In this document: in pieces, positions 37,010-44,825 of the stretch
Layout: every line of letters starts with the position of its first letter
How positions within the stretch are numbered: position 1 is the first letter of the stretch
Notes under the pieces: generated by a model
The model's input: only the letters and a program-made list of their open reading frames with translations
What the model was told of the DNA's origin: nothing
Databases searched by the model: none
Translations under genes and position numbers: made by a program
Assembly (NCBI GenBank): GCA_965226805.1
Contig: CBDDDW010000020.1
Span: forward strand, 44,909-108,908
Length of the DNA: 64,000 nt
From: CBDDDW01 sp965226805
GTDB taxonomy: Bacteria; Chloroflexota; Dehalococcoidia; Lucifugimonadales; JAGWBF01
Direction of reading: 5' to 3'

Positions 37010-37540
37010 TCAGCCCCTCTGCTTGACGTATTGGTCCAGATGGCGCCTCAGCAAAACTCTACCCCTGTGAAGCTTCGACTTAAGGGCGGTTACAGAGCTT
37101 TTCAGTATCTCAGCGGCCTCCTCGTTGGACAGGCCCTGTACGTCCCTTAACACCACCACCGCTCTCAGCTGGGGCGGCAGCTTCGCCAGGCCCTCCTCCA
37201 GCTTCTCTCTGAGCTCCGTGTTGAGCGCGGCATGCTCCGGCCCCTCCAGATGGCTCGCGAGCTGAGTGTCGTCGTACCCGGTCTGGGTCAGGTATTCCTT
37301 GCGCCGGTCTTTCCTCAGCTTCATCAGGCTGGCGTTGACGGCAATACGATAGAGCCAGGTGGTTACCGCAGCGTCTCCACGAAACTTGTGGAAATTCCTG
37401 TAAGCGGATATAAATGCTTCTTGAGAAGCGTCTTCGGCGTCGGCCTGGTTGCCCACTATCCGATAGGCAACGTTATATACGTACTGGGTGTATTTCTCTG
37501 CGATCGCTTCAAAATCGCGCTCGTCGTGGCCGCTGTCCAT
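37010..37540 (-). CDS. ECF-type RNA polymerase sigma factor
   Basis: The 176-residue protein has sigma region 2 (FEAIAEKYTQYVYNVAYRIV; AEDASQEAFISAYRNFHKFR) and region 4 (LPPQLRAVVVLRDVQGLSNE followed by EAAEILKSS), with no regions 1 or 3, as in extracytoplasmic function sigma factors. It would direct a stress or envelope regulon. A divergent zinc-finger anti-sigma gene lies at 37966. A 169-bp mobile repeat now sits 55 bases upstream of the start codon and may have changed its promoter. Confidence 0.92.
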   Translation of the reverse strand: MDSGHDERDFEAIAEKYTQYVYNVAYRIVGNQADAEDASQEAFISAYRNFHKFRGDAAVTTWLYRIAVNASLMKLRKDRRKEYLTQTGYDDTQLASHLEGPEHAALNTELREKLEEGLAKLPPQLRAVVVLRDVQGLSNEEAAEILKSSVTALKSKLHRGRVLLRRHLDQYVKQRG

Positions 37541-37595
37541 TAGCCTTCCAGACCTTCCCCTAGTGTGAACTCTTTCGCCGGGTCCCGCATCTAAC

Positions 37596-37764
37596 CTAGT
37601 CTAGTGTCTCGTATATAGCATTACAATGCTGATATGAGGAGGTCCTCCCCGCGAACCCCGGTCTCACCCTCACCTCAATCCTCTCCCATAGGGAGAGGAG
37701 GCAGACCGGGGGGCCACGTCGAGCGCTGACGTATTGTAAACCCATTTGGCAGACACACGACTAG
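37596..37764. mobile_element. MITE-like element, family B copy 2 (169 bp)
   Basis: It is base-for-base identical to 8817-8985, with CTAG at both ends, the same short inverted termini and the same nested hairpin. It is inserted in the divergent spacer between the sigma-factor gene and its putative anti-sigma gene. Confidence 0.8.
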
Positions 37765-37965
37765 TATAAACGTTCCGGAGTACATTTTGGCATGATACGC
37801 CTCGTCCGTCGGCGCCGAGCCGGCCTCGCTTCCAGGGACTCCCCGCTTTCGGCGGGATGCCCATGAGTAAGACACGATCTCTTGCATAGAGAAGGACGGA
37901 CGGGACGGACACGCTGTTGCTCTACAAGCAACGTTAGTTTAGAATCATCCGGGGGGTAAAAGAAA

Positions 37966-38262
37966 GTGTTTAGACTGGGTTGGTTGATCCGCCCCTTCAG
38001 AAAACCCGATCTCGATTGTGTTGAGGTCCGGGATCTTTCCTCTGAGTACCTGGAAGGAGATCTGCCCCCTACACGGCTGAAGCGGTTCCGAGCCCACCTC
38101 TCGGGGTGCCCACCCTGCCAGTCATTCGTGGACAGCCTTTCAACAGTTGTAGGTATGCTCACGAGGCTGCCCGGTCCCCAGGCGCCTTCCACTCTAAAAC
38201 AATCTATCATGGAAAGCGTGAAGGAAGAAAAACGTCCCCGTCCCCAAGAAGGACCACGCTAG
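37966..38262 (+). CDS. Putative zinc-finger anti-sigma factor
   Basis: The 98-residue protein has a zinc-finger anti-sigma motif: Cys in DLDCVEVRDLSSEYLEGDL followed by H-x3-C-x2-C in RAHLSGCPPC. A hydrophobic helix (FVDSLSTVVGMLTRL) follows, then a basic tail. No clear membrane segment is present, so it would act in the cytoplasm. It starts with GTG behind a GGGGGG run. It probably restrains the adjacent divergent sigma factor. Confidence 0.75.
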   Translation: MFRLGWLIRPFRKPDLDCVEVRDLSSEYLEGDLPPTRLKRFRAHLSGCPPCQSFVDSLSTVVGMLTRLPGPQAPSTLKQSIMESVKEEKRPRPQEGPR

Positions 38263-38392
38263 GCGTCAGTCCCTGAATTAACGGTTGCCTTCCGGTGACC
38301 ACTTCGACAAGCTCAGTTCAGACTCTGAGCCGCACCCGAAGGGTCCAGGGAGGTGGCAGATCCATCCCCGCTAACCCAGCCCCACCACCAGG

Positions 38393-38710
38393 AATGAAAA
38401 TGCCGAACCCTTTGTCACCACTTCGGCTAGCTCAGTGCAGGCTCTGGAGCGGAGCGAAGGGCCTGGAGCAGGTAGGGCGTCGCATCACCCCACACCAGAT
38501 TCTTAGCCTACGGCTCAGAATGACACCCTCGTAGCGGGCCCCCTGCCGGTTGCCACCAGCACCATTAACGATGAAAATGGCGACACCTTTGCCACCACTT
38601 CGGCAAGCTCAGTGCAGGCTCTGGAGCGGAGCGAAGGGTCTGGAGGAGGTAGGGCGTCGCATCACCCACACCAGATTCTTAGCCTACGGCTCAGAATGAC
38701 ACCCTCGTAG
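38393..38710. repeat. Two direct copies of a ~140-bp REP-like unit
   Basis: Units at 38393-38535 and 38571-38710 are about 90 percent alike by eye. Shared blocks include GAAAATG, CACTTCGGC, AGCTCAGTGCAGGCTCTGGA, AGGTAGGGCGTCGCATCACC and AGATTCTTAGCCTACGGCTC. A degenerate start of a third copy lies near 38298. The ends match the TTCTGAG/CTCAGAAT palindromes at 16825-16922. The 600 bases from 38263 to 38861 contain no convincing gene. Confidence 0.7.
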
Positions 38711-38861
38711 CAATGACAAGTTCTTAACGAGACTAACCTCTAAACACAGACATCCCTCGATCCACTGGGAACTAGTTATGACCCTGAAGGCCGAAAACAG
38801 TGGATTCCGCGGAGGGACAACCGGTTTCACACCCAATACCAGACCTAGTCAGCGGCAGCGA

Positions 38862-39320
38862 TCAGGCCTCATCCCTCAAGGCCTGAAACTTCGAAGGGCA
38901 TTTCACGATCACGTCGTGGGCCTGAAATATGCCATCCTCCCCATAGCTGCCTTCAAGGACGACGTCTGAGTGAGGGTTAAAGAAAAGGTCGGGGAGGACC
39001 CCGTTATATGTCGCCGCCAGCGTCTGGCCTTCGTCGGTCAAGATGAAATTTGCCTGCACAGTGTCCGGGACCCGTTCAAAGGACTCCGGTAACAATTTAC
39101 CCACAACTCGGACGCTCTTGCCACTTGTGCTCTGCCCGTCGGACAGGAATTCGCTTACCGTGAGGTAGTACAGCGTATTGCCTGGGAAAGCAGCATACAC
39201 CAGGTAGGCCAGCGCGATGGCCATGACAGACCCCACGACTAGCAGCCGCGTCTTGTTGTTGAAAATACTGCTAGGGTTTCCGGGAATATCCCCTAGCGTC
39301 CCGCTCTCATCCTCTAACAT
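38862..39320 (-). CDS. ccmE: Cytochrome c maturation haem chaperone CcmE (Cys-type variant)
   Basis: CcmE carries haem covalently in the periplasm before transfer to apocytochrome c. The 152-residue protein has one N-terminal membrane segment (LLVVGSVMAIALAYLVYAAF, near residues 27-46) and an OB-fold domain. The haem-attachment His of H-x3-Y CcmE is replaced by Cys in VIVKCPSKF, as in the C-x3-Y class of archaeal and some bacterial CcmE, but with Phe in place of Tyr. It lies 112 bases downstream of ccmD as the last gene of the ccm run. Confidence 0.87.
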   Translation of the reverse strand: MLEDESGTLGDIPGNPSSIFNNKTRLLVVGSVMAIALAYLVYAAFPGNTLYYLTVSEFLSDGQSTSGKSVRVVGKLLPESFERVPDTVQANFILTDEGQTLAATYNGVLPDLFFNPHSDVVLEGSYGEDGIFQAHDVIVKCPSKFQALRDEA

Positions 39321-39432
39321 GTGCTAGCTCCCGGAGATGTTTCCTCTATCTCTCGATTCGGGCGTCGCGCCCACCGCCTAGGGTATGCCCAGGCCGGCCG
39401 TAGATAACTATACGCTTTTGGATCGCAACTTT

Positions 39433-39621
39433 TCAATTGCTACCAGAAACAGAAGGCTTCTCGGAATCTTCCAGGCCCTCCAGGGCCTGCCTCAGCTCCC
39501 GAATCTCCTTCTCCATCTCCTGCTGGCGCCTGGACACAAAGAACACGTACACGAAGAAAATCACCCATGTTACTGCATAGGCAGCGAAAAGGTACGGGAG
39601 ATTCTCCGAAGGCATATTCAC
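39433..39621 (-). CDS. ccmD: CcmD-like small membrane protein
   Basis: The 62-residue protein has one membrane helix (YLFAAYAVTWVIFFVYVFF) and then a charged coiled helix (RRQQEMEKEIRELRQALEGL), the CcmD layout. CcmD helps release holo-CcmE from CcmC. Position between ccmC and ccmE supports the call. GTG 39621 is used here, and an ATG two codons inside (39615) is equally possible. Confidence 0.82.
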   Translation of the reverse strand: MNMPSENLPYLFAAYAVTWVIFFVYVFFVSRRQQEMEKEIRELRQALEGLEDSEKPSVSGSN

Positions 39622-39637
39622 ACCACCTGAAAGTTAA

Positions 39638-40402
39638 TTAATACTTGCCGGCCCTTCTAGCCAGGTACCTCAGCTGGCGAAGCCCGTCCTCCGCGGCCCT
39701 TAACGACATCCTCTCCTTGACGAGGAAGGCGAACAGCAGAGTGAAGGTAGCGGCTGAGAAAAGAAGGACTCCTCTCATGGAGGCGTCCATACTGTCGGGG
39801 TCCGCAAGGGGACCCGCCACGACCTCGGGATGCAGCCCGCGCCACCAGTTCGCGGCAAAGTACACTATCGGTACGTCGATGAAGCCGACGATGCCAAGCA
39901 CGGCAGAGAATCGAGCGCCTTGTGCTGGGCTGGCCGCGTAGCCTCTGAGCATTAGGTACGCAATATAGATCAGCCAGAGTATGAGCATCGTCGTGAGCCG
40001 GGGCTCCCATGTCCACCATTTGCCCCAGATGCCCTTGGCCCAAATGGAACCGGTGATTACCACCAAGGTGGCGAAGACCATCCCGATCTCCGCCGCGGAG
40101 TAGGCGAGGGCATCCCACTTGGCATTCCTCTTCCACAGGTAAAGGATACTGCCCAGAAAGACGAAGAAATAGGCTAGAAGGGCAACCCAGGCAATGGGTA
40201 CGTGGAAGTAAAGTACGCGCTGCAGGTTGAATCGATGCGCGGAGGTGGCTGTAGGGGCCCACATGAAGATCAAGTAAAGGTCCACCACCATGAGGACCGC
40301 TACAACAGGCAGGAAAGCCGCCCACAGCGCCGAGCCATCGTTGGGCTTCGATGAACCAGCCCTCCGATCCCCCGCCATAGTTTCGGCACCGCTCTTTCCC
40401 AT
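39638..40402 (-). CDS. ccmC: Cytochrome c maturation protein CcmC
   Basis: CcmC presents haem to CcmE at the outer face of the membrane. The 254-residue protein has six predicted membrane segments and the tryptophan-rich motif WGKWWTWEPRLT, a variant of WGxWWxWDxRLT. Candidate haem-ligand histidines are in VLYFHVPIAW and GLHPEVVAG. It starts 4 bases after the ccmB stop. Confidence 0.9.
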   Translation of the reverse strand: MGKSGAETMAGDRRAGSSKPNDGSALWAAFLPVVAVLMVVDLYLIFMWAPTATSAHRFNLQRVLYFHVPIAWVALLAYFFVFLGSILYLWKRNAKWDALAYSAAEIGMVFATLVVITGSIWAKGIWGKWWTWEPRLTTMLILWLIYIAYLMLRGYAASPAQGARFSAVLGIVGFIDVPIVYFAANWWRGLHPEVVAGPLADPDSMDASMRGVLLFSAATFTLLFAFLVKERMSLRAAEDGLRQLRYLARRAGKY

Positions 40403-40406
40403 CCCG

Positions 40407-41075
40407 TTATTCCTCCACGACTGCCCCGAATACCCAGGGACATACTACTAGATATACCAGGTCGAAGATAGCGATAAGCCCAAGCCACTTGCCCACGCTC
40501 ACCTCGCCACCGACGGACCTTCCGGAGGACTCTACCGCCGCCACGATCACGGGCATTATCACAGGCAGGAACAGCAGGGGCAGCATGATCTCTCTGGAGC
40601 GGGTGTGAACGGCTATTGCCGAAAAGAGGGTCCCCACCGTAGCGAAACCCACCGTAGCCAGGAAGATAGCCAGCACGAAGCCCAGGGAGAAGCTGGAGAA
40701 ATCGAAAAGGACGGCAAACACCGGCAAAAGCATCGCCTCTACGATTATCATAAAAAGGAGGGTACCCAGCATCTTTCCGAAGTAGATGGAATCACGGCTC
40801 ACGGGGGTCAGAAGGAGCCCCTCTAAGTTGCCTCTATCCCTCTCCAGGACGAAGGCCCGGTTCATCGCCAGGACACCCGCAAAGGCGAAAGCGACCCATA
40901 ATACACCGGGAGCGAGCTCCTCTTCCAGTCCTGGGGAGATATTAAGCGCGAAATTGAAGACCACCACCACCAGAACCGCGAATACGAGAACCGAGACAAC
41001 GGTGTCGCGGGTTCTAATCTCCAGCAGGATATCTTTCCGCGCGAGGGCCAGGACGGGTACCAGAAATTCCCTCAA
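40407..41075 (-). CDS. ccmB: Haem exporter/ABC membrane subunit CcmB
   Basis: CcmB is the membrane part of the CcmAB transporter needed to release haem-loaded CcmE from CcmC. The 222-residue protein has six hydrophobic segments and the CcmB signature LARKDILLEIRTRDTVVSVL near the N-terminus. I chose the TTG at 41075, which overlaps the ccmA stop as TTGA and follows GGAGG. The longer upstream frame only overlaps ccmA in another frame. The length then matches the family. Confidence 0.88.
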   Translation of the reverse strand: MREFLVPVLALARKDILLEIRTRDTVVSVLVFAVLVVVVFNFALNISPGLEEELAPGVLWVAFAFAGVLAMNRAFVLERDRGNLEGLLLTPVSRDSIYFGKMLGTLLFMIIVEAMLLPVFAVLFDFSSFSLGFVLAIFLATVGFATVGTLFSAIAVHTRSREIMLPLLFLPVIMPVIVAAVESSGRSVGGEVSVGKWLGLIAIFDLVYLVVCPWVFGAVVEE

Positions 41076-41797
41076 GGAGCCGCCTCCACGTATTGCTGGT
41101 AGGTCCCCTTGAATCCGGCCACGTCCAGAGAACGACGCCACTCCTCGTAGGCTATCCTCCCACCCGACAGTATCGCCACTCGCTCTCCCCAGGCAAGCCC
41201 TTGCTCGAGGTTGTGAGTGGTCATCACGACGGTGCCGCCCTCGGCTCTCCACTTCTCTAGAAGGCCACCGAGCATGCCCAGAGCATCCTGGTCGAGACCC
41301 GCGTCCGGTTCATCAAGGAGCAGTATCAGAGGCTCGTGGAGTATGGACCTGGCGATGGAAAGGCGCTTTTGCATGCCGTGGGACAAGGTCCTCACCCTGT
41401 GATCGCTCCGGCTCTCGAGGGCCACCAAGCGGAGCACCTCCGCTATCCGCCGCTCTCGATTATCCAGCCCAAACATGCGCCCGTAGAAAGTCAGGTTCTC
41501 GTGGCAGGTCATATCCTGGTACAGATAACTATCGTGGGCCACTACTCCCACCATCCGCCGCAGGGTTACAGGATTGGTCCTCCTATCCACTCCGCCAATC
41601 ATCACGGATCCGCCGTCGGGCCTGGATTGAGCAGAGAGGATCTGGAGCAAAGTAGTCTTGCCTACCCCGTTGGCCCCGAAGATGACCAGGAATTCTCCCC
41701 ACCTCACACTCAGGTCCAAGCCCCACAATACCGGCCACTCCTCATAGCTCTTTTGGAGTCCCTCAACTTTGATGGCTGGGTGGTCTTGGCGCCTCAT
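41072..41797 (-). CDS. ccmA: Cytochrome c maturation ABC ATPase CcmA
   Basis: The 241-residue ABC ATPase has Walker A FGANGVGKTT (near residues 40-49), the Q-loop area, signature LSHGMQKRLSIAR, Walker B LILLLDEPDAGLD and the switch His in TTHNLEQG. It heads the ccmA-B-C-D-E run. The cytochrome c haem lyase ccmF/ccmH genes are not in this window. Confidence 0.9.
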   Translation of the reverse strand: MRRQDHPAIKVEGLQKSYEEWPVLWGLDLSVRWGEFLVIFGANGVGKTTLLQILSAQSRPDGGSVMIGGVDRRTNPVTLRRMVGVVAHDSYLYQDMTCHENLTFYGRMFGLDNRERRIAEVLRLVALESRSDHRVRTLSHGMQKRLSIARSILHEPLILLLDEPDAGLDQDALGMLGGLLEKWRAEGGTVVMTTHNLEQGLAWGERVAILSGGRIAYEEWRRSLDVAGFKGTYQQYVEAAP

Positions 41798-41957
41798 TAT
41801 GCCAATGATAACCTCATCGCAATCGGCCGTGCAAGTTTGGCTCGTCTGAGGGACGCGCTAACCACGCGAACAATGAGCACAGCACAATTGACACTACACA
41901 TGCACGAGGCATAATATATGGGTTCAGTAACTGACCATGTGTCTCGAGGTAGCCCGT

Positions 41958-42572
41958 ATGCTGAGGAAGCTAGGCCAGGTCAAGAACGCCCCCAGTCAGG
42001 CGCAAGGAGAGCATGTACCCCCCGGCCAGTACCTGACCAGGAAATTCCCAGTGCTTACTCATGGCGCCGCGACCAGGATAGAGCTCAGCCGCTGGCGGTT
42101 GCGATTGTCCGGGCTGGTTGAAGAAGAGGTGGAGCTGGACTGGGAGGCATTCAAGGCCTTACCTTGGAACACGACAGAAGCAGACTTCCACTGCGTTACT
42201 CAATGGAGCGCTCTGGACAACGTATGGGAAGGAGTGCTCTTGAGCCAGTTGGCTTCAGTGGCCAGGCCAAAGCCTGAGGCCAGGTTTGTCATGGCCCACT
42301 GCTACGGTGACTACACGACGAACCTTCCGTTAGAGGCGGCGCTGGAATCAGGCGCGATCCTGGCGCACAAGCTCAACGGCCAGGAGCTATCCAGGGACCA
42401 CGGCTGGCCCCTGAGGCTGGTGATACCCAGCCGCTACGGCTGGAAGAGCGCCAAGTGGATAAACGACATAGAGTTCATGGCGGAGGACAGGCCGGGCTTC
42501 TGGGAAATGCGGGGGTATAACAACAACGGCGACCCCTGGAAAGAGGAGCGCTTCTGGCCGGAGCTTTCGTAG
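41958..42572 (+). CDS. Sulfite oxidase-like molybdopterin-dependent oxidoreductase
   Basis: The 204-residue protein matches the short YuiH/MsrP-like molybdopterin fold. The conserved cysteine ligand is in DFHCVTQWS. HCYGDYTTNLPL, the RDHGWPLRLVIPSRYGWKSA segment (shown here only in part as HGWPLRLVIP and YGWKSAKW) and WINDIEFM follow. No Tat signal is present, so it appears cytoplasmic. The ATG at 41958 is my choice; 41937 is a possible alternative. It diverges from ccmA with 160 bases between. Confidence 0.8.
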   Translation: MLRKLGQVKNAPSQAQGEHVPPGQYLTRKFPVLTHGAATRIELSRWRLRLSGLVEEEVELDWEAFKALPWNTTEADFHCVTQWSALDNVWEGVLLSQLASVARPKPEARFVMAHCYGDYTTNLPLEAALESGAILAHKLNGQELSRDHGWPLRLVIPSRYGWKSAKWINDIEFMAEDRPGFWEMRGYNNNGDPWKEERFWPELS

Positions 42573-42680
42573 CAAAAGACAGGATGTAGCGGTTCGCTCA
42601 GAGCGGCAGGCCAGGCGCGTCCATACTTGGCTGCTCCTGCCGAAGACCAGGATGACTACACGCGAAGGAGATGATGTCCG

Positions 42681-42875
42681 TTGAGTTACGCCGAGATGGA
42701 GTCAGTTGAAGCGGGCCTGCGTTTCAAGACACGTAGCGGGCTCGTCGTAGAAACGACAGGAGTGACCCAGGAGATCGAGTCCAACAATGTGTTCGTCCAC
42801 GAGGTCGTCATATTAGAGGGCCCTGCTCAGGGAAACAAGTACCTCCATAACCTGGACTCCGCCGAATCACTCTAG
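42681..42875 (+). CDS. Small hypothetical protein
   Basis: The 64-residue frame has a compact beta-rich pattern (GLRFKTRSGLVVETTGV; NNVFVHEVVILEG; GNKYLHNLDS) that looks like a folded small domain. GGAG lies about 13 bases before the TTG at 42681; the ATG at 42696 would remove five residues. No function is assigned. It follows the molybdopterin gene on the same strand. Confidence 0.5.
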   Translation: MSYAEMESVEAGLRFKTRSGLVVETTGVTQEIESNNVFVHEVVILEGPAQGNKYLHNLDSAESL

Positions 42876-43236
42876 CCCCACGCTTGAGGAGAGCCCGCTT
42901 CCCGTCCGCGCCGGCCCATCGGCACGTCCTCCAACGGTCCGTGATGCCATCGTTACCACAGCGTCATTGCTAGCAAAGTGTCATTCTGAGCCGCAGGCGA
43001 AGTGGGGACAAAGGATGTCGGCATTCCCATCCTTGGTCGTGCTGTCGGCGATCAAAAGGAACCACGAGTATCTGGCCCGCTCGTGGTTCGACAAGCTCAC
43101 CTGAGCCGAGTGGCGCTGCCGCTCGGCAGCCTTCGAAAAGTTCAGGGCGGCCGGCTCTTCCGCAACAAGGACATCTGCGCTACTTGAGGGCTACAGACGT
43201 CACCAGTTAGTATCGTTAGCTGGAGCCCTGATTCCC
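42876..43236. other. Intergenic region with REP-like fragments
   Basis: No gene is called. Fragments TGTCATTCTGAGCCG (from about 42976) and GGTTCGACAAGCTCA (from about 43085) match the dispersed repeats at 16825 and 38393. An open frame at 43002-43187 runs through these repeats and lacks a ribosome site. Confidence 0.5.
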
Positions 43237-43326
43237 CTACCAACCCGTGCGTCTTTTTCCGCATTGCTTGCAGAAGACGCTACGAAGAGGGCCGTTCTCA
43301 GCTCCACAATGCTCGCACTTCCACAT
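43237..43326 (-). CDS. 29-residue zinc-ribbon microprotein
   Basis: The tiny frame encodes MWKCEHCGAENGPLRSVFCK followed by QCGKRRTGW. It has two C-x2-C knuckles (CEHC and CKQC) that could bind one zinc ion. A strong AGGAGGT site lies 7 bases before the ATG, and the spacing of the cysteine pairs is typical of a zinc ribbon. It is too short for usual gene callers. The role is unknown. Confidence 0.6.
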   Translation of the reverse strand: MWKCEHCGAENGPLRSVFCKQCGKRRTGW

Positions 43327-43386
43327 GCCGGGACCTCCTGACTCAAATGGGTCTCCTATATACGCTGTTATTGTAGCATGACACGG

Positions 43387-43560
43387 CTAGGCGGCCTCAA
43401 GATCTCCCGCGGCGCCCCGAGCATCCGCGGCGAGAGACTCGTCCTCGTATTTCACGTCCCTTATGTAGCCGCACTGAAGGCAGGTGACGTACTGCCCGTA
43501 AATATCCTTATTTAGCAGCATGTCCCCACTGCATTTGGGACAACCCTTCAGGAACATCAT
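43387..43560 (-). CDS. Small zinc-ribbon protein (57 aa)
   Basis: The protein has GCPKCSGDMLLNKDIYGQYV followed by TCLQCGYIRDVKY. Two C-x2-C knuckles about 17 residues apart fit a rubredoxin-like or TFIIS-like zinc ribbon. An acidic, alanine-rich tail follows. It is divergent from hspR and lies upstream of the 29-residue zinc-ribbon frame on the same strand. No function is assigned. Confidence 0.65.
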   Translation of the reverse strand: MMFLKGCPKCSGDMLLNKDIYGQYVTCLQCGYIRDVKYEDESLAADARGAAGDLEAA

Positions 43561-43623
43561 GATTTGCCAGCTTTACCCTCACGCTTGGTATCCAAATTGC
43601 TTAGTTAATGTAAATTATATATA

Positions 43624-43652
43624 TTGACACAAGCCGTGTCAACCATTAAGAT
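43624..43652 (+). promoter_or_regulatory. hspR-grpE-dnaK promoter with overlapping palindromic operator
   Basis: TTGACA (43624-43629) and TAAGAT (43647-43652) are 17 bases apart. A perfect 7-5-7 palindrome TTGACAC-AAGCC-GTGTCAA (43624-43642) covers the -35 box and spacer, ideal for repression. It is similar in layout, but not in sequence, to the HAIR element (CTTGAGT-N7-ACTCAAG) bound by actinobacterial HspR. Confidence 0.65.
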
Positions 43653-43679
43653 ATAAACAGACTTAGTTGGAGCCAGATA

Positions 43680-44180
43680 ATGGTGGAGCCGCACAAGCGA
43701 AAAGTCGAGAATAGGGAGAGACCTGCGGTTCAGTCGATACCCATAAACCTCCGGCCGGACCAAGTGACTCTGGCCCACAACAGGGACCAGGTACCTCAAC
43801 CTACGACCGAAAAGCGTCCATTGGATGTAGGAGATTTGAAGGGCGTATATATCATCAGTGTGGCCGCCCGAATTCTCGAGATGCATCCTCAGACCCTTAG
43901 GAAGTACGAAAGACTGGGCCTGATCAGGCCCTTCCGGACGATCGGTATGCTGAGGCTCTACTCCCAAGAGGATATCGAGAAACTTCGTCTCATTAAGTAC
44001 CTGGAGGAAACCCTGGGACTTAACCTGGCTGGAGTGGAGTTCACCTTGAACCTCCTGACTTACCTGCTTCAGATGCTGCAACGCATCAGCACAGCAGAGG
44101 AGTCGGAGCGGGTCGTAAGCATGGTTGAGCAGGAGATGGCGGAACTATTTCGAAATCTCAATCTTCCGATCAGCGAATAA
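43680..44180 (+). CDS. hspR: MerR-family heat-shock repressor HspR
   Basis: HspR represses chaperone genes and is titrated by DnaK. The 166-residue protein has a 50-residue variable N-terminus. A MerR-type DNA-binding region follows (IISVAARILEMHPQTLRKYE, then RLGLIRPFRT and LRLYSQEDIEKLRLIKYL), and after it a NLAGVEF helix and a C-terminal coiled helix. It is the first gene of a unit with grpE and dnaK, and the palindrome over its promoter is its likely operator. dnaJ is not adjacent. Confidence 0.88.
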   Translation: MVEPHKRKVENRERPAVQSIPINLRPDQVTLAHNRDQVPQPTTEKRPLDVGDLKGVYIISVAARILEMHPQTLRKYERLGLIRPFRTIGMLRLYSQEDIEKLRLIKYLEETLGLNLAGVEFTLNLLTYLLQMLQRISTAEESERVVSMVEQEMAELFRNLNLPISE

Positions 44181-44204
44181 ACTCAAGGGTACGGAAGGCC
44201 AGGA

Positions 44205-44825
44205 ATGCAGGAAGATCGCATCGACGAGGCACAGCCTTCGGAATTGGAGACGGCTCCAAAGACGGGCGCGGGGATGGGGGAGGACATGAGCCTCGAGGAC
44301 CGGATTGAGACGCTCAAGGCCGAGGTGAGCGAATCCAACAAGGACAAAAATCAATATTGGGACATGCTCCAGAGGGTGCAGGCGGACTTCATTAACTACA
44401 AGCGACGAGTGGAAGAGGAACGTGAGGAACAGCAAAAGTACGCCAATGGGAGACTGATTCTCAGAATACTCCCGGTGCTGGACGAATTTAACCTTGCCTT
44501 TGAGCACGCCTCGGGGTCGGACGCGGGAGTCTCCTGGCTGGAAGGGGTGAAGCTGATCCATCGTAAGATCGTAGCCTTCTTGGAGTCCGAGAATGTGTCT
44601 AAGATGGAAGTTGGTGGCCGGGAATTCGATCCTTCCGAGCACGAAGCCGTAGGCCATCAGGAGAGCGCAGACTACCAGGAGGGCGAGATAATTGGGGTGG
44701 CACGTGACGGTTACAAGATGCACGACAGGATAATCCGTCCCGCACTTGTCATACTCGCCAAGAAGCCGGAGCTTGCTGAGGAGAAAGGGAGTCCTTCCAA
44801 GGAAAAGGAGACGGAAGATGCCTAA
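44205..44825 (+). CDS. grpE: Nucleotide exchange factor GrpE
   Basis: GrpE releases ADP from DnaK. The 206-residue protein has an acidic N-terminus, a long helix (DRIETLKAEVSESNKDKNQY; QADFINYKRRVEEEREE) and the C-terminal beta domain (FDPSEHEAVGHQES; VARDGYKMHDRIIRPALVIL). It starts 24 bases after hspR, and its stop overlaps the dnaK start by 8 bases, so translation of the two is coupled. Confidence 0.93.
   Translation: MQEDRIDEAQPSELETAPKTGAGMGEDMSLEDRIETLKAEVSESNKDKNQYWDMLQRVQADFINYKRRVEEEREEQQKYANGRLILRILPVLDEFNLAFEHASGSDAGVSWLEGVKLIHRKIVAFLESENVSKMEVGGREFDPSEHEAVGHQESADYQEGEIIGVARDGYKMHDRIIRPALVILAKKPELAEEKGSPSKEKETEDA

Noticed and set aside
38393..38710. Possible CRISPR array
   Set aside because: There are only two long units, without regular short repeats and unique spacers, and no cas genes nearby.
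43002..43187. 61-codon frame downstream of the small hypothetical gene
   Set aside because: It runs through REP-like repeat fragments and has no ribosome site.
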